DNA of 64,000 nucleotides from NCBI GenBank assembly GCA_023053685.1, contig JALIGW010000001.1, positions 157,167,047 through 157,231,046 on the forward strand, written 5' to 3'. The notes beneath the pieces are model-generated. The model had not been told where the DNA came from. It made no database searches and saw nothing but the letters and a program-made list of their open reading frames with translations. The position numbers and the translations under genes are program-made. This document shows positions 43,716 to 56,524 of this stretch, in pieces. The DNA is from Diadophis punctatus similis. Its lineage: Eukaryota > Chordata > Lepidosauria > Squamata > Dipsadidae. Within the stretch, counting starts at the first letter, position 1. Each line of letters opens with the position of its first letter.

Positions 43716-45066
43716 GATGAGGGTGGGTGATGTCACCGTGTCTTTCGCCCAAGGAAAACAAGAAGGGGAAGAATTGTTATAAAAGTTTCTCTCTTATTTA
43801 ACTCTTGAACAGGCTTAACGCGTGAAAGCCTGGCTTCGTCTCTTCACGAAGAGAGAAAAAGCACCCACACTCCCATTTTTTCACTTCTGGCCTTTCTCTT
43901 ACTTTTTATTAAAGAGATTTCCTGTGGCACCGAATAGTCCCAATAAAGCAGTCCCCGGGGACTGTGGGTATCGCAACTCAGGTCTGCCCGGGGCCTTCTT
44001 GAGCGAAGGGTATTAAAACCAGCAATCTGACAAGGAGTCTCCTCCGACCTCAAAGGGGCTGCTAGCCAGTGCAGATATCATGAAGCCAATCCGGCCTGAG
44101 TTTTGTTTTGCTATTGTTGTTCCAAATACTTTATTCGAACTGTAGAATTAAGAAAATCTGTAATCCTGGGATCTATAGTAAAGTGATGGGGCACTTTTTC
44201 GTATGCTCCGTCAATAGATTCAAATAGAAATAAAATCCCGGACAGTTTGGGCCAAACCTATTTTAGACTGAAAGTGTAACCTCTACAGAAAGAATTCGCC
44301 GTGGCGGCTGAAGCAACAGCACTCTCTAACTTTAAGCTTATCTCTCCTGCTTGCTGCCATTTATATTGGGGTTGTTGGTTTTTTTGGCCATAAAATGTGT
44401 GTTTTAAGGCTGAGGGAGGAGATCATGATTTTCCTCCCTTCCTACCCCCCCAGCCCCGAAGTGAAAGGACGTGATGTGTAACGGCAACAAATTATTGCCC
44501 TTGTATTAGCTGATGATGAAGATACCCAATAAATCTGTTTTCTTTGCTCGTAGTAAGGTTTGGTATTTGGGGAGATTGCCTACCGCTTACTTTCTCTAGA
44601 ATATAAAGTGCTGCTTGGTAAGGCAACCTGAGGGCAAATGACAACCACCGCCAAGTTAGGCTTTTTTGGGGGGGGGGGGAGAAAACCAGGACATGGCATT
44701 GACAAGATCACTCCAAGAGGTGGAGGGCATGCCGCAAAATCCAGCAGTCACTGATCTATTCTTGGGGCCAGACCGACGTAGACCTGAGCCTGAAAGTGAC
44801 TCAGGAGGAATTCCTGGGTACGGGTTGTCTTGGGTGGGGTGGTGGCGTGGGGTGGATGAAGGATTCCCCTATAGCCGTGACAGAAGAGAAAGCGACCCGC
44901 TGCTGCTTTTGCTAGCAAATATTATGGTCCGTCCTTTATGGTCCGTGGCAAGGAGTTTTAAACTTCCTTCCGAAAACAAAAAAACACCGGCCCAGCGCAT
45001 ATCCCTCCGGCTCATGTCCCAGGGAAATGACAACAGTTTTCCGAACCGCCTGCGGCGAATGAAATT

Positions 45067-45067
<1 letters not shown>
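43716..45067. other. 5' flank of MEIS1 without recognised genes
   Basis: It holds a CRE-like tgatgtcacc at about 43728 and poly-G/poly-T runs. Open frames here lack recognisable domains. Confidence 0.45.

Positions 45068-45138
<71 letters not shown>
45068..45138 (+). repeat. (TCA)n microsatellite
   Basis: About 23 units. It gives poly-Ser and poly-Met frames on the two strands, which are artefacts. Confidence 0.95.
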
Positions 45139-46477
45139 GCCTCTAAGGCTCCCCAGGTAAGGTGGTGTGAATCCCTCAAATCCTGAATAACTGGACCACA
45201 GCTCTGTTGGACCACAGTTCTGAACGGGGCTGCCCTGGTTGAGTTTACTTGACTAATCCCAAACCGTGCACTCCTTCTGCACAAAGGGGGGGGGGAGAGG
45301 GGGGGAGGGCAAGGTGCTGTTTGCTCCCTTAACCCTATCAAAGTTCCCAGGCCTCTAACAGACGAAAGTGACCCAATTGAGGTGAAAGCACTTTTACAGT
45401 GTAATTACAGTAGGACGACAAATTGTTTGCACAAAGCTCCTTCTGGATAAGGGGTTTTTTTTTTTTTTTTTTACAATTAGCAAACAGTCCCCACTGTTGA
45501 GGCTTGCTGTGAGCAATTGCGCCGTAGCCGTCTCGAGTTGCAATCTATACCGGCCATAAAAAGACTAAGCCGGGCAAGCAATTAATCATCTTATTAAAGG
45601 GCGGGAAAAGAAAACGGGCAGCTCTTTGCTAGCTCCATAACCTCCCGGAGACAATTCTGCGACCTTTTTTTTTTTTAACTTTTCCACCCCAGCGGCCCAA
45701 GCTTTTCGACTAGATGGCCTTTTTAGGAAATGCTAAGGACCCTCGGCCTCCCGCTCCCCTGCCAGCGGTGACCCCATCCAACCCCAAACCTGAGGCCCGG
45801 GGATTCACGGAAAGGCTCTTTTGGAAGACCCCCGGAGTTGAAACCCGCCCCACGGCCACGGCCCCTCTCTCCCTTCTTCCCACCCCCACCCCGGCACGTG
45901 GGAAAGGGCTGAAAAGCCTCTCGGCCATTTGGAGGCGAGCAAAGTTGATGCCGGCCGAAGGATGCGCGAAGCCCAGCTAGCCTGCTTCCCAGGCGCCGGC
46001 ACACTTTGGGCTAAGGGCAAAACTCTAGCCGTTTCTCTGCCCCACTTTGCAGGGAGATGGGAAGGGGGCCCGGCCCTCCCCAAGGGGGAATTCTTCGGGG
46101 TCTCTTAATGCTGCCGACACTCCGCAGGCCTTTCCCCGAGGGGAAGAGAAGCCCCGTTGTCCGGCGGGGGCTTCTGTCCCGAGGTGATGGGGTAAAAGGT
46201 TTTCAAAAGGAGAGGAACTGAGCTTGCTCCCCAAGTGAGTGTGCCTCGGATTCCAGCTGCTTCTAGTCGGAGGCAACAGCAGCCTGAGGCGGCTCGCTCA
46301 GGATCTACTCTGGAGGAGTCACCCCAATTTCCAAAAACTCAGTCCGACGATGGGGTCCCCTGACTTCCAACTTCCCCAAAGCTGTCCTTTTCTATGCGAC
46401 CATCCATGACTTCGAATGGGAGTCAAAACATGTGGGGTTGCCCTCTGGGACCGCACAGCCTTTCCCCCCCAACCCAT

Positions 46478-46478
<1 letters not shown>
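45139..46478. other. 5' flank, partly GC-rich, no supported gene
   Basis: A GC-rich patch (about 45690-46290) gives many overlapping open frames on both strands, without domains or codon structure that would single one out. Confidence 0.4.

Positions 46479-46523
<45 letters not shown>
46479..46523 (+). repeat. (CA)n microsatellite
   Basis: About 22 CA units. Confidence 0.95.
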
Positions 46524-46524
<1 letters not shown>

Positions 46525-47103
46525 GCTCCGGTAGCCTAGTGGCTTTTTTTTTTTTTTTTTTGCCCTTTGCGGACCATCCGCTCCGTTTCTCCGACCCATC
46601 GGTGTTTAGATTTTAGGGCACGAAACGTGGAAAAAACAAACAGCAGAAAACAGATTTTAAACAGGGCATAAAGATAATGAAGGAATGCTGAGATAAGACT
46701 TGGAGTGATAGCAGGGACTTGACCAAAAGAGAGAGAGAGAGAGAAAGAAAAAAAAAAAGCAGAGCCAGAAAACCCTGAATGAATGGCAGCGCGAAAGAGA
46801 AAACTATTTAAAGATCCATTAGAGGGCAAAACTTGAGGAGGTGAAAAAGAAAGGAGGTTCAGCGGGGGGTGGAGGGGAGATTAAGTGAAGATGAAGCGAG
46901 TGGCCGTTCGCGAAGCGAAGACGGGACTCGGGAGAGTTAGAGATGGTTTGTTTACTGGATTCCGACTTGGGAAAACAAAGAGCCCTGGTCCAGTTCAGGA
47001 GTCAATCAGAGGTCAGGCTGGCCATTCGGGACAGTGAGGGAGGCGAAATGCTCAAGCCACTGTATTTAGTAAACACTCCGAGTGAAGCAGCCAGATCCGA
47101 AAA

Positions 47104-47312
<209 letters not shown>

Positions 47313-47315
<3 letters not shown>

Positions 47316-48899
47316 CAACACTTTGCAAAAGAACGTTTTCTTTCCAGGGCTTTAAAATGTCTGAATCTCTCTTCTCCCCCACTCACCCCCCCCAACCAGG
47401 GAGCGAATGCGGCGGGGAAAGGGTGGGGGGAGCCTGACTGATGGAGAAGGCAGACGGGGTGGGGGTGGGGGTGGGGAGACACGGACGGACCGCGTGGGTG
47501 AGGGCGTCTGAATGACCCTACAGTCAAAGCAATAAGGCTGTTCAATGTAATGACCAGGTCAGAAGTTATAGACCGCCCTTTTATTAATTAATGGAGGACT
47601 TCATAAAACATTTCTTTAAAAAAATGTTACTCCCCACCTAAAAACTTTTTGAACCCTACTGGTATAATTTACACTTAAACAGCAACCTTCTCCCCCTTCG
47701 CCGCCCCCTCCCCCCCCGGCCGCCCCCAACTGGAGAATGAGTTACTATTATTATTGGCCTGGACGTTTGTCACTTGGGGTGGGGTGAGGACACTATGCAA
47801 ACCGCCCCCCCCGCCAGAGGGTTGGCCTGAAGTCAAATGGGAGAGATTGCCTGGTGGTCGCTTGTTGCTGCTGTTGTTGTTTTGTTGTTTTCCTTTAATT
47901 TCAGGAAGGGTGAAAATGTGATTGGAAGTTGCCATTCAAAGAAAGTTGAGAGGAAGCACAGATATTCAGTTTTCTGATTTTTATATATAGAAAAAGTCCC
48001 GATAGTCTCTCCCCCCCCCCACTCCCCCAGTTGAAACAGAATTGTAGAAAGCCGCTGTGACTTTTTGGAAATTATCTAACCCCCCCCCCCCCTTGACCAC
48101 CTTCTTGATAGATTTAAATTTTAGGGACAGCATTGAACTTTTTTTTTTAAACAACAGAAAATTCCATGAGGGCATAACGAGGCGATAATACTACACAGCT
48201 AATAGACCAGTTCCATCTCTTGAAGTTCTCCCTTTCGGAGGGTTTTGAAGAAACCGTCTTGGGAGGATTTTGCTTTACTTTAAATCGGAGGGCTGAATAT
48301 GACTGAAGATTCATCTAGTTTATAATATGTGGTGGTTGGAGCACCCCTTTTACTTTTTGTACAATAGTGATACTTCCAAACAGTGTCATCAATAATATTA
48401 ATGGACTCTTCTAATAATACTAATAATTAATTAAACAAAAATACTTTCTGGAATTAAAATGCGGCTGGCTTCATTATTTTAAAACAAAACCCGCTGGATC
48501 GCCTGTTTACTTGAAGGCTTGAGCGTTTACGCCGTCTACTGGACGATGGCAAAACTACAACAGCCATTGACAAAACTTTTGGGGTTTTTTTGGGGGGGGC
48601 GGTTAGAGAGGACATTTTTACTCAGAACGTGGCTGAACGAAACCTACGAATAGTCAGTGAAAGTCAGAGATACTGTTTAAGGGGTATTCTCAGAAACCAG
48701 CCACCCAAGCTTCATTTATAATATGTCTCTTTTTTAAAAAAAACACCGCTTGAGGTAGAATTACTGAAGCCAAAGAATATACTGGTGTGCTGGGAATTAT
48801 AACATGGAAACAATTAAGATTATTTCTTTTGGAGTTTATGGGCAAACCTGGCAGGGAAAGTCTCAACACACGCCCTATCTTCTCTGAATTCAACAAGAT

Positions 48900-48902
<3 letters not shown>
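47313..48902. other. 5' flank without recognised features
   Basis: It contains G-rich (47447-47475) and C-rich (47700-47720, 48010-48090) runs and an AT-rich remainder; no gene or repeat that I can name. Confidence 0.4.

Positions 48903-48959
<57 letters not shown>
48903..48959 (+). repeat. (CA)n microsatellite
   Basis: About 28 CA units. Confidence 0.95.
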
Positions 48960-48960
<1 letters not shown>

Positions 48961-49278
48961 TAGTAGAGAATTGTATCCTAAGGAATATAACAAGGAATCT
49001 AAAATATATAAATAAAAAAGAATAAAACCTAGACAGAAACTGAGTGTGATGAAACTAATTATTATAAAAAGAAAAAGGCATTGGGAAATTTACTTGTGTG
49101 AGTTCATGTCCTAGTTGAAAGTTGGGGTGACCTTTATGTTCACGAATGACCACATCTTTAGGTTGAAATCTTGCTGGACTCAGTGTGTATTTTGGTTTTT
49201 CGTTTTTAATGTGGGCACCAGCAAGAGCATATTATTGTTCAATGGCATTATATCTTCATATATGTTGGGAGAAGGTGC

Positions 49279-49335
49279 GGTGGTGGTGGTGGTGGTGGTG
49301 GTGGTGGTGGTGGTGGTGGTGGTGGTGGTGGTGGG
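49279..49335 (+). repeat. (GGT)n microsatellite
   Basis: About 19 GGT units, a G-rich strand able to form G-quadruplexes. It gives poly-Val and poly-Trp artefact frames. Confidence 0.95.
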
Positions 49336-50320
49336 GATCTTGTATATTTTTAGTGGCCTTTGAAGAATAGGAAGGGTTGCTCTTACTGGGAAATCGCTAG
49401 TGAAAATATGATGGAGACGATAGCCTCTTTATATTAAAACAAGACAGAAGCACACAAGATATATTAAAGCTGGAGTTATCTGCGGTAATTTAATACAACA
49501 TCAGCCAATTACTTCCTGAAATGCATCTATCCAGTTTAAATAGGGGGGGAAAAGCTGATCGCTTGAAATACATTCTGGGAAATTATGAAAAATTGAAAGG
49601 TGACTTTGGGGGGAGAAAGGAAAAGGGTGAGATTAAAAACGATACTCTCCATGGGGCCTCTCTTTTCTCCAAATAATTTCACCTGCCCAGGACAAGGTGA
49701 AAATTTTCCCCCTACAATAAAACAGAAACTTAATATGGTTTTCAAATGTGCCCTTCCACCAAATAATTTATGTTGGTTAATACACTGTATTCATAAGGGG
49801 AGGAATGTTTCCCTACAGTTTTTTTTAATTAAAAAGGGGGAAAGTGACTTAAATTTATTCTTGTGCCAATCTACATTACAAAATAGCTTTAAAGGGAAAG
49901 TAAATTATCCTTTAAAAAACAAAACCCAACGTCAAACATTTATACTTCAGCCTGGTAGACGAACCTTCCTTCCATTCTGTAAGACTTCACTCCCAGCTAA
50001 GGGAATTTGAAGTTGTAATAACTGTGTGAGCAATTCAAGTACATTTGAATTTGGGTTATTGTATTTTTTAAAAATGCAATGAAATTCCAATTCTATAAAT
50101 TCTTAGACATTTGTACATATACACATATATAGAGAGAGTAACCTCAGAATCACTAATATCTCTTTGGATTTAATCCATCTCAAGTGCCTTTTTAAAATTA
50201 AAAGTATTTAATCAGCTGTAATTTCTAACTACCAGTGCAGAACAACCAATACAGATTCCTTTTTAAAGGTTTTAGGTATTGGATATACAAAGACGTTTTG
50301 AGGATAATCCATGGACTTGT
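49336..50320. other. 5' flank without recognised features
   Basis: AT-rich; the 136-codon plus-strand frame near 49600-50010 lacks a recognisable domain and I do not call it. Confidence 0.4.

Positions 50321-50321
<1 letters not shown>

Positions 50322-50383
<62 letters not shown>
50322..50383 (+). repeat. (GT)n microsatellite
   Basis: About 30 GT units. Confidence 0.95.
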
Positions 50384-50386
<3 letters not shown>

Positions 50387-51293
50387 ACCCATCAACAAGG
50401 AACTTTAATTTTCTAACTCCTCAGAATCTAAACTCAGAAGTAGGGTCTGTTGAGTTCCATAGGGGGAAAAAAACTCTGAAATATTACTAATTTTGATTTG
50501 AATATATCAAAATATATATTGCCTAAGTTGTTGTTGTTGTTGTTGTTTTGTTCGGTCAGTCATATATTGTCTGATGCATTATTTATTTTATGACCTGATA
50601 GGGACGGGGGGGGGGGGGGAGGCTAAAATTTCATTAGTGCCAGAGTCTGTTCAGAAGTTACTTTATAGCAACATTGAACCCAAGGTATCAATCACAAGAA
50701 TGAGACTTAAGGCAGCATGTGATTTTAAAGGTAAGGGGTGAAGAAGATCCATATGTTCTTTTCTTCCCATTGTCAGTCCTAAACATCTACTAACAGGGCA
50801 AGTCCCACAGACACTGCAACCCCCTCCCCCACTTTCTTCCTGGAAATGCCAATTCGCTTCACTTGTTTTTTTGATGGGATGGGGCAGAACGTAAGTCTGG
50901 GTGGCTGACCATTGCTGCACCCAGCCACCCCTCCTCCAGGCACACAAACTTGTGTTTGAGCCTGGAGCAGAAGCCCCTGGTATGCATAAGGATTGTGGCT
51001 GGGGAGGAATGTTCCTTGGGATGTGGAGTGAGGTAAATAGCCACAGCAAATTTGCTTTGCTCTACCTGGTCCTGGTGTATGAAAAGTCACTGTTCTTCCA
51101 ATGAAATTGTCCACTGTAGAAGGGGCAGGGTCAAGAAAGACAATAATGACTGATTACAGTGTTTACTTATCCAAACTAGCAGTTACTATTACCCCCACGG
51201 TGGTCTCTGACCCAGACCATCTCAAAATCATTGCCCATAAGCCTCTTTCTTAGGGGCTACACCACTGAATATGGGCAAGAATTTATACCTGTT

Positions 51294-51656
51294 TTCTTCT
51301 TCTTCTTCTTCTTCTTCTTCTTCTTCTTCTTCTTCTTCTTCTTCTTCTTCTTCTTCTTCTTCTTCTTCTTCTTCTTCTTCTTCTTCTTCTTCTTCTTCTT
51401 CTTCTTCTTCTTCTTCTCCTTCTCCTTCTTCTTTTTCTCCTTCTCCTTCTCCTTCTTCTTTTTCTCCTTCTCCTTCTCCTTCTCCTTCTCCTTCTCCTTC
51501 TCCTTCTCCTTCTCCTTCTCCTCCCCCTTCCTCCCTTCCTCCCTTCCTCCTTCTCCTTCTCCTTCTCCTCCTTCCTTCTTTCCTTCCTTCTTTCCTTCCT
51601 TCTTTCCTTCTTCTTCCTTCTTCCTTCTTCTTCCTTCTTCTTCCTTCTTCTTCTTT
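51294..51656 (+). repeat. (CTT)n and CTTCTC-type polypyrimidine array
   Basis: About 41 CTT units pass into CTCCTT-type and CCTT/TTCC variants, over 360 bases of almost pure pyrimidine on the plus strand. The long Phe-rich and Ser-rich frames are artefacts. Confidence 0.97.
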
Positions 51657-53432
51657 CAGAATCAGGTCATTTCTAATATTCCCTCTACTCCTCTTATCTT
51701 ACCCTAATTTATTTCTTGATTTGTGGAAGAGATTGCTTCATCTAGCTGGAGAAACTCAAAGGAAGTGTCATAAGATAATCTTCTGGAATGGGGACATTGG
51801 AGAAACTGACTGGGGAAGATGCAGTGGCTTTGGAAATAGCTATAGAAGGGCGGGCTGGAATTGGGAGTTTCAATGAAAACAATTCAATCACAGGCAGAGT
51901 TACATCCGTAGTCGATTTTAATTTGTTTCCCAGCAATCCTGTGATCATTTTAACACTTTCCCCCCTCAACATGTTTGTTGATCCCAAATGCCTGAACCAG
52001 CCCTACTGAATCAGATAGGTTTCTCTGCCATTGCTAAAATGGCTTGTAATTTAACCATCTCCCCCCATTGTTTGTCTCTTTGCTTCCTCAGAGGTAGAAA
52101 AGTTTCTTCAATTGTTACTTATTTAGCAAAGTAAAAAGAGGTAGAAGAATATTGTAAAAAGGGGATATGAGTGTAGGCAGAGAACTGCTGATGTACAGAA
52201 GCCCAAACCACAACATCCCATAAAACTCACTCAGGGAAAAGGCCCCAAGAGGTTTGGGGGCATCATAATCAGCAGGCCTTCTCATAAATCCATTTCATTT
52301 AATCCGGCAGGAATTATTTTCTAAACCTTCAGATTATATATTTAGAGAGCCCTTAAAAAACAGTTTCTTAAGTGCAGCGAAGTTTGATTCTTTGTTGCCC
52401 CAAATAAGCAGAGCCACTTGAAAGCCAGCACATCAAATGGGGCTTGGGAGTCCCTTGATGGGTATGAGATAAAAACTCTTTTGGAGATTAAAAAAAAAAG
52501 CCAACAAGGCAGAATGTTATTTTAAACTGTGATTTTTTTTAAAAAAAGAACAACATTTGCAACTCTTTAGTTGCACTCTTGTCTAACTCAGCCCAAATAA
52601 GCCCAGGGTCCTGGAGATTACAGAGCTGCTCAGTAAACTTTGACAGGTTTATTCCTAAATTAATGTTTAGGAGAACAGTCCCCTTAACTGGTTTGCAGAT
52701 CAAGCTGGGAACTAGCCATTATCAGAGATAAGTATGATGGGATCACCTCGGGCAGTATATTAATTAAGGCCAATTCAGCGGAGTCTCACTGAAGTCAGTG
52801 GGCCTTCTGCACCAGGAAATATCTTTCAGATAAAAATCAGTCAGCTCAAATAGGTGGCGGTTCATCTCAAATATGCAGCCTGGGAGGTAAATTCCAAGGC
52901 AGTATCTCTGTTTCCAAAGTGGGAAGAAAGATGCAGGAAGCAACCCTAGGCACCGTTTCCCAGGAGTAAGCCCTACTGAAACACAGCGGGCAGTTAACTC
53001 GGAACAAACAAGCAGAGGAAAGCGGTGCTGGCTTTCTGCTATGTTGGGAGAGGAGAACCAGGGGTGGGTGGGGGTGGGGGGGTGAGATTCCCAATCGCGT
53101 TCCCTCCTCCTCTTCATTGCATATCAATAGAGGACACCCTGGGTGGACGCTGCAGTGAGTCCAGTAGGACTAACTTTCAAGGAAATGTGGTGGGTACCCC
53201 AACCTTTGATCCTGGGACTGAATTCCTCCCCTATGTAAGGAAAAACAAAACACCCAGGCAGCCGCTCTGAGAAATCCTCACTTTTATTCCACTCAGCGGC
53301 AAAATCAAGAAAAGGGGGCGGTGTTTTGTCACCCGCCGAGGCTATTATTTCAGGTGTGCTAATGGGATTAGAGGCGTGCGAAAAAATGTGAGGGCGCGCA
53401 GGATTTTGTCGTGCAGGTACCAGCACGGTATC
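51657..53432. other. 5' flank without recognised genes
   Basis: Mixed composition; faint traces of the common sauropsid repeat near 52775-52990; no supported gene. Confidence 0.4.
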
Positions 53433-53476
53433 TACACACACACAGACACACACACACACACACGTATTCCCCCCCC

Positions 53477-53523
<47 letters not shown>
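53433..53523 (+). repeat. (CA)n, (CT)n, (CA)n compound microsatellite
   Basis: Two CA arrays are separated by a C-run and a CT array. Confidence 0.95.
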
Positions 53524-53525
<2 letters not shown>

Positions 53526-53579
53526 CCCCGGCTGGGTTTTGGTTACACACACATCTAGATAACATTTCAATGTGTCCCA

Positions 53580-54220
53580 GATCCAGATATTCAGAATGAA
53601 GGCACCGGTTTCACCAGCCGCGAGGCGGAGGGGTGCGAAAAGCCACTGCCGTCGGACGAGCCAGAACCGAAGCGAGACTTTAAAAAAGAAAAGAAAAGAA
53701 GAAGCCCCCGCAGGAGCCCCCGCCCGGAAAGCAGAGTCTGGGGAGCGGAGGGAGCGGGTGACTGGAGGGAGGAAGAAGAGAAGGGCCAAGTGTCTGGGTG
53801 TGAAAGAGCTCACGATCTTCAAAGGCAGAGGAGATGGAGAGCGCAGCCTTCAAGCAGAGGGCTCGACGGAGCCAACAAATGGCCGCGATCAAGCGCGCCG
53901 AGATGGGGCCCTGAAGCAAGGCGGAGGCGCAGGTCCGTTCTCAAAGGCGGGTACCGTGGTCTGTGCGGTCGCCGCATTACCAAAGTCTTTCGCATAATTG
54001 CATATTGACTTTAGCAAACGGAGCCACCCAGTGATTTGAACATCGATCTTTTCCCCATCCGCAAACAACCCCGCTGCCACGCGAAGGGCTGTCATGTGAG
54101 GTTTCCTGCCTCTCTCTCTCTCCCTCTCCCCCCAACTTCTCAGCAAAATTCCTAAATAAAGTTGCTCAACTCGTATATTAAGTGAAAAGTTGCGCGAAGG
54201 GCCGGTGGCTGCGGCAAACA
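53580..54220. promoter_or_regulatory. CpG-rich patch 12-13 kb upstream of MEIS1
   Basis: CpG-rich sequence (for example caccagccgcgaggcgg and atcaagcgcgccgaga) stands out from its flanks. Open frames run on both strands, none with a known domain. It may be a distal promoter or enhancer, or the start of a non-coding transcript. Composition is the only evidence. Confidence 0.4.
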
Positions 54221-54289
54221 ACTCTAAAACATCAGTCCGTTGGGTTAGTCGGTTCTAGACTAAAGTTCCTAATGAACTTGCTGGAATAG

Positions 54290-54557
54290 TACGACTTCAG
54301 CAACAGAGTGGTCAATGCCTGGAATGCACTACCTGACTCTGTGGTTTCTTCCCCAAACCCCCAAAACTTTAACCTTAGACTGTCTACTGTCAACCTCACC
54401 CCCATTCCAAAGAGGTCTGTAAGGGGCGTGCATAAGCGCACCAGCGTGCCTACCGTCCCTGTCCTAATGTCCACTTTTATTCATATCCATTTCTTGTATT
54501 CATAATCATGTTTATACTTATATCTGTTATCTAATACATGCTTGACGAAATAAAATA

Positions 54558-54608
<51 letters not shown>

Positions 54609-54609
54609 A
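54290..54609 (+). mobile_element. 3' end of a CR1/L2-like LINE with (AAAT)n tail
   Basis: A plus-strand frame at about 54303-54420 reads NRVVNAWNALPDSVVSS, the C-terminal signature of CR1/L2/Rex-type ORF2 proteins. A 3' UTR (ggcgtgcataagcgcaccag, ctaccgtccctgtcctaatg) and an AAAT-repeat tail (54557-54609) follow. It is heavily 5'-truncated and dead. Confidence 0.8.
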
Positions 54610-55199
54610 ATAGTAAGGAAGCAAAGATGATAATAAGGACTTTTGCTTGTGTCAAGGTGTCACAAGATTGATCTTGCTGCTTGTTGCAATGGACTAATAT
54701 CCTAATATCGCTAATCTTAAAAGAAAAAGTAACCATATGATATGTGCTTAAGTTGAGTGTTACCCTGGTATAAGTTAGGATGAGGGACGATGGGGATGGT
54801 TGCCCCAATTCCCCCAAAGCATTGTACCTCTATTTATAGAATTTATGAAAGGAATTTTACCAAAAGTTTCACTGGATTTTTGGCAAATTCTGACAACCTC
54901 TAGCTGACAGCATAGTTAACACAGTAAATAACATTTGAAGTAGTTAAACTACCACTACTTTAAAGTAATTAAACTACTACTTTAACACATTAGTTAAAAT
55001 CCAACACTATTAACTGCATGGCAGTTCTCTGTGTAGCATAGCTACCACATTTGGCCAAAACATTCTTTGTGGCCATCTGACGGTTGTCCAGATTTTGACA
55101 GCTTCAAATGTGGTAGCCTGACCATATAGCAATGTGTTCATCTATAGACCATCTGAATTGACATGTAGCCGAGGAGCATCTTAGCCAGATATGTAGGTA
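54610..55199. other. Intergenic sequence without recognised features
   Basis: AT-rich; no gene or repeat that I can name. Confidence 0.4.
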
Positions 55200-55584
55200 C
55201 AGGTAGTCCTTGATTTACGACCCCAATTGAGCCCAACATTTCTGTTGTTCAATGAGACATTTGTCAAGTGAGTTTTGCCCCATATTGCAACCTTTCTTGC
55301 CACAGTTGTTAAGTGAAGCAGTGCCGTTGATTAGTTAGTCACCCAGTTGTTAAGTGAATCTGGCTTCCCCATTGACTTATCATTGCTTATCAGAAGGTTG
55401 CATGATCCCGAGATACTGTGACCGTCATAAATATGAACCAGTTGCCAAGGGAATTGTGATCACATGATCACGGGGATGCTGCAAAGGTTGTAACTGGGAA
55501 AAACAATCGTAAGTCACTTTTTTAAAGTGCCATTGTAACTTTGAACAGTCACTAAATGAACTGTTGTAAATTGAGGACCACCTG
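55200..55584 (+). mobile_element. Full-length mariner-like MITE
   Basis: It starts CAGGTAGTCCTTGATTTAC after TA (55198-55199) and ends gtaaattgaggaccacctg, an imperfect inverted repeat; the right TA has decayed to CA. At 385 bp it serves as the uninterrupted reference copy for this family in the window. Confidence 0.85.
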
Positions 55585-55968
55585 CATTTGTACATTACTA
55601 ATCTGAATGACTAGCCTGCATTTGATGAGAACCCAGACATGTTTGATTGCTAATCCTTAGGTAGGACATCTGCAGACTTAAACACATTACAAATCTAGCC
55701 AGTATTGTTGAGCTCAGTGGGTTTTATTACAAATAAGCTTTGCAATTCCTGCATTTTCTTTGCTTTCCGTCTGAGAATCTCTTATGCTATAGATGATTAT
55801 AGGCTGAAAGAAAAAAAATCCATGGTGATATTTATGAGTAGTAGACCTGTTTTTTTTTCTTTCCACAACTTAGTGCTTAATACTTTCAACTGGAAGATAG
55901 ACAGAAATCAAGTGACTGGCAATCATCACCACCCTCTCATTGCCGAATGAGGGAAAAGTGAGAAAGAA

Positions 55969-56091
<123 letters not shown>

Positions 56092-56185
56092 ATGTCCTAC
56101 CTTTTCTGTAGGAGTTCAAGGCATCAAACATGATTTCCTCACTTCTTTCTTTAGAACAATCCTGTGAGGTACCGTAGTTTAGACC

Positions 56186-56320
56186 AGGGGTCTCCAACCT
56201 TGGCAACTTTAAGACTTGTGGACTTCAACTCCCAGAATTCCTCAGCCAGTGCATGCTGGCTGAAGAATTCTGGGAGTTGAAGTCCACAAGTCTTAAAGTT
56301 GCCAAGGTTGGAGACCCCTG
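56186..56320. mobile_element. Palindromic hAT-type miniature element
   Basis: The 135 bp form an almost perfect inverted repeat, starting CAGGGGTCTCCAACCTTGG and ending in its exact complement; only the centre is unpaired. It is flanked by gtttagac on both sides (56178-56185, 56321-56328). Both strands give a similar short open frame because the element is a palindrome. A second copy lies at 61298-61428. Confidence 0.92.
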
Positions 56321-56493
56321 GTTTAGACTGAGACATAGTGACGGACTCAATAGCTTCCTGGCCAAGCATGGATTGGAAACTGAGCATGCCCAGTCCAAAT
56401 TAACGCTTATAATATCTATAATTTTGAGAGACTTCCGGTTTGGAGCGCTTCATCGCGGACGTCCCTCGTTGGACGCCTTTCCGATCTTTGTTA

Positions 56494-56524
56494 AAAGCCG
56501 CCAGAACAGCTGTCTGGCGGCTTT
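56494..56524 (+). other. 12-bp stem hairpin in the L1 5' UTR
   Basis: AAAGCCGCCAGA and TCTGGCGGCTTT are exact reverse complements around a 7-base loop. Confidence 0.75.

Noticed and set aside
44666..45341. Open frames with poly-Ser (plus) and poly-Met (minus)
   Set aside because: They cross the TCA microsatellite; the rest shows no recognisable domain.
51231..51876. Plus-strand open frames of 158 and 201 codons with poly-Phe and poly-Ser
   Set aside because: They derive from the CTT array read in different phases.
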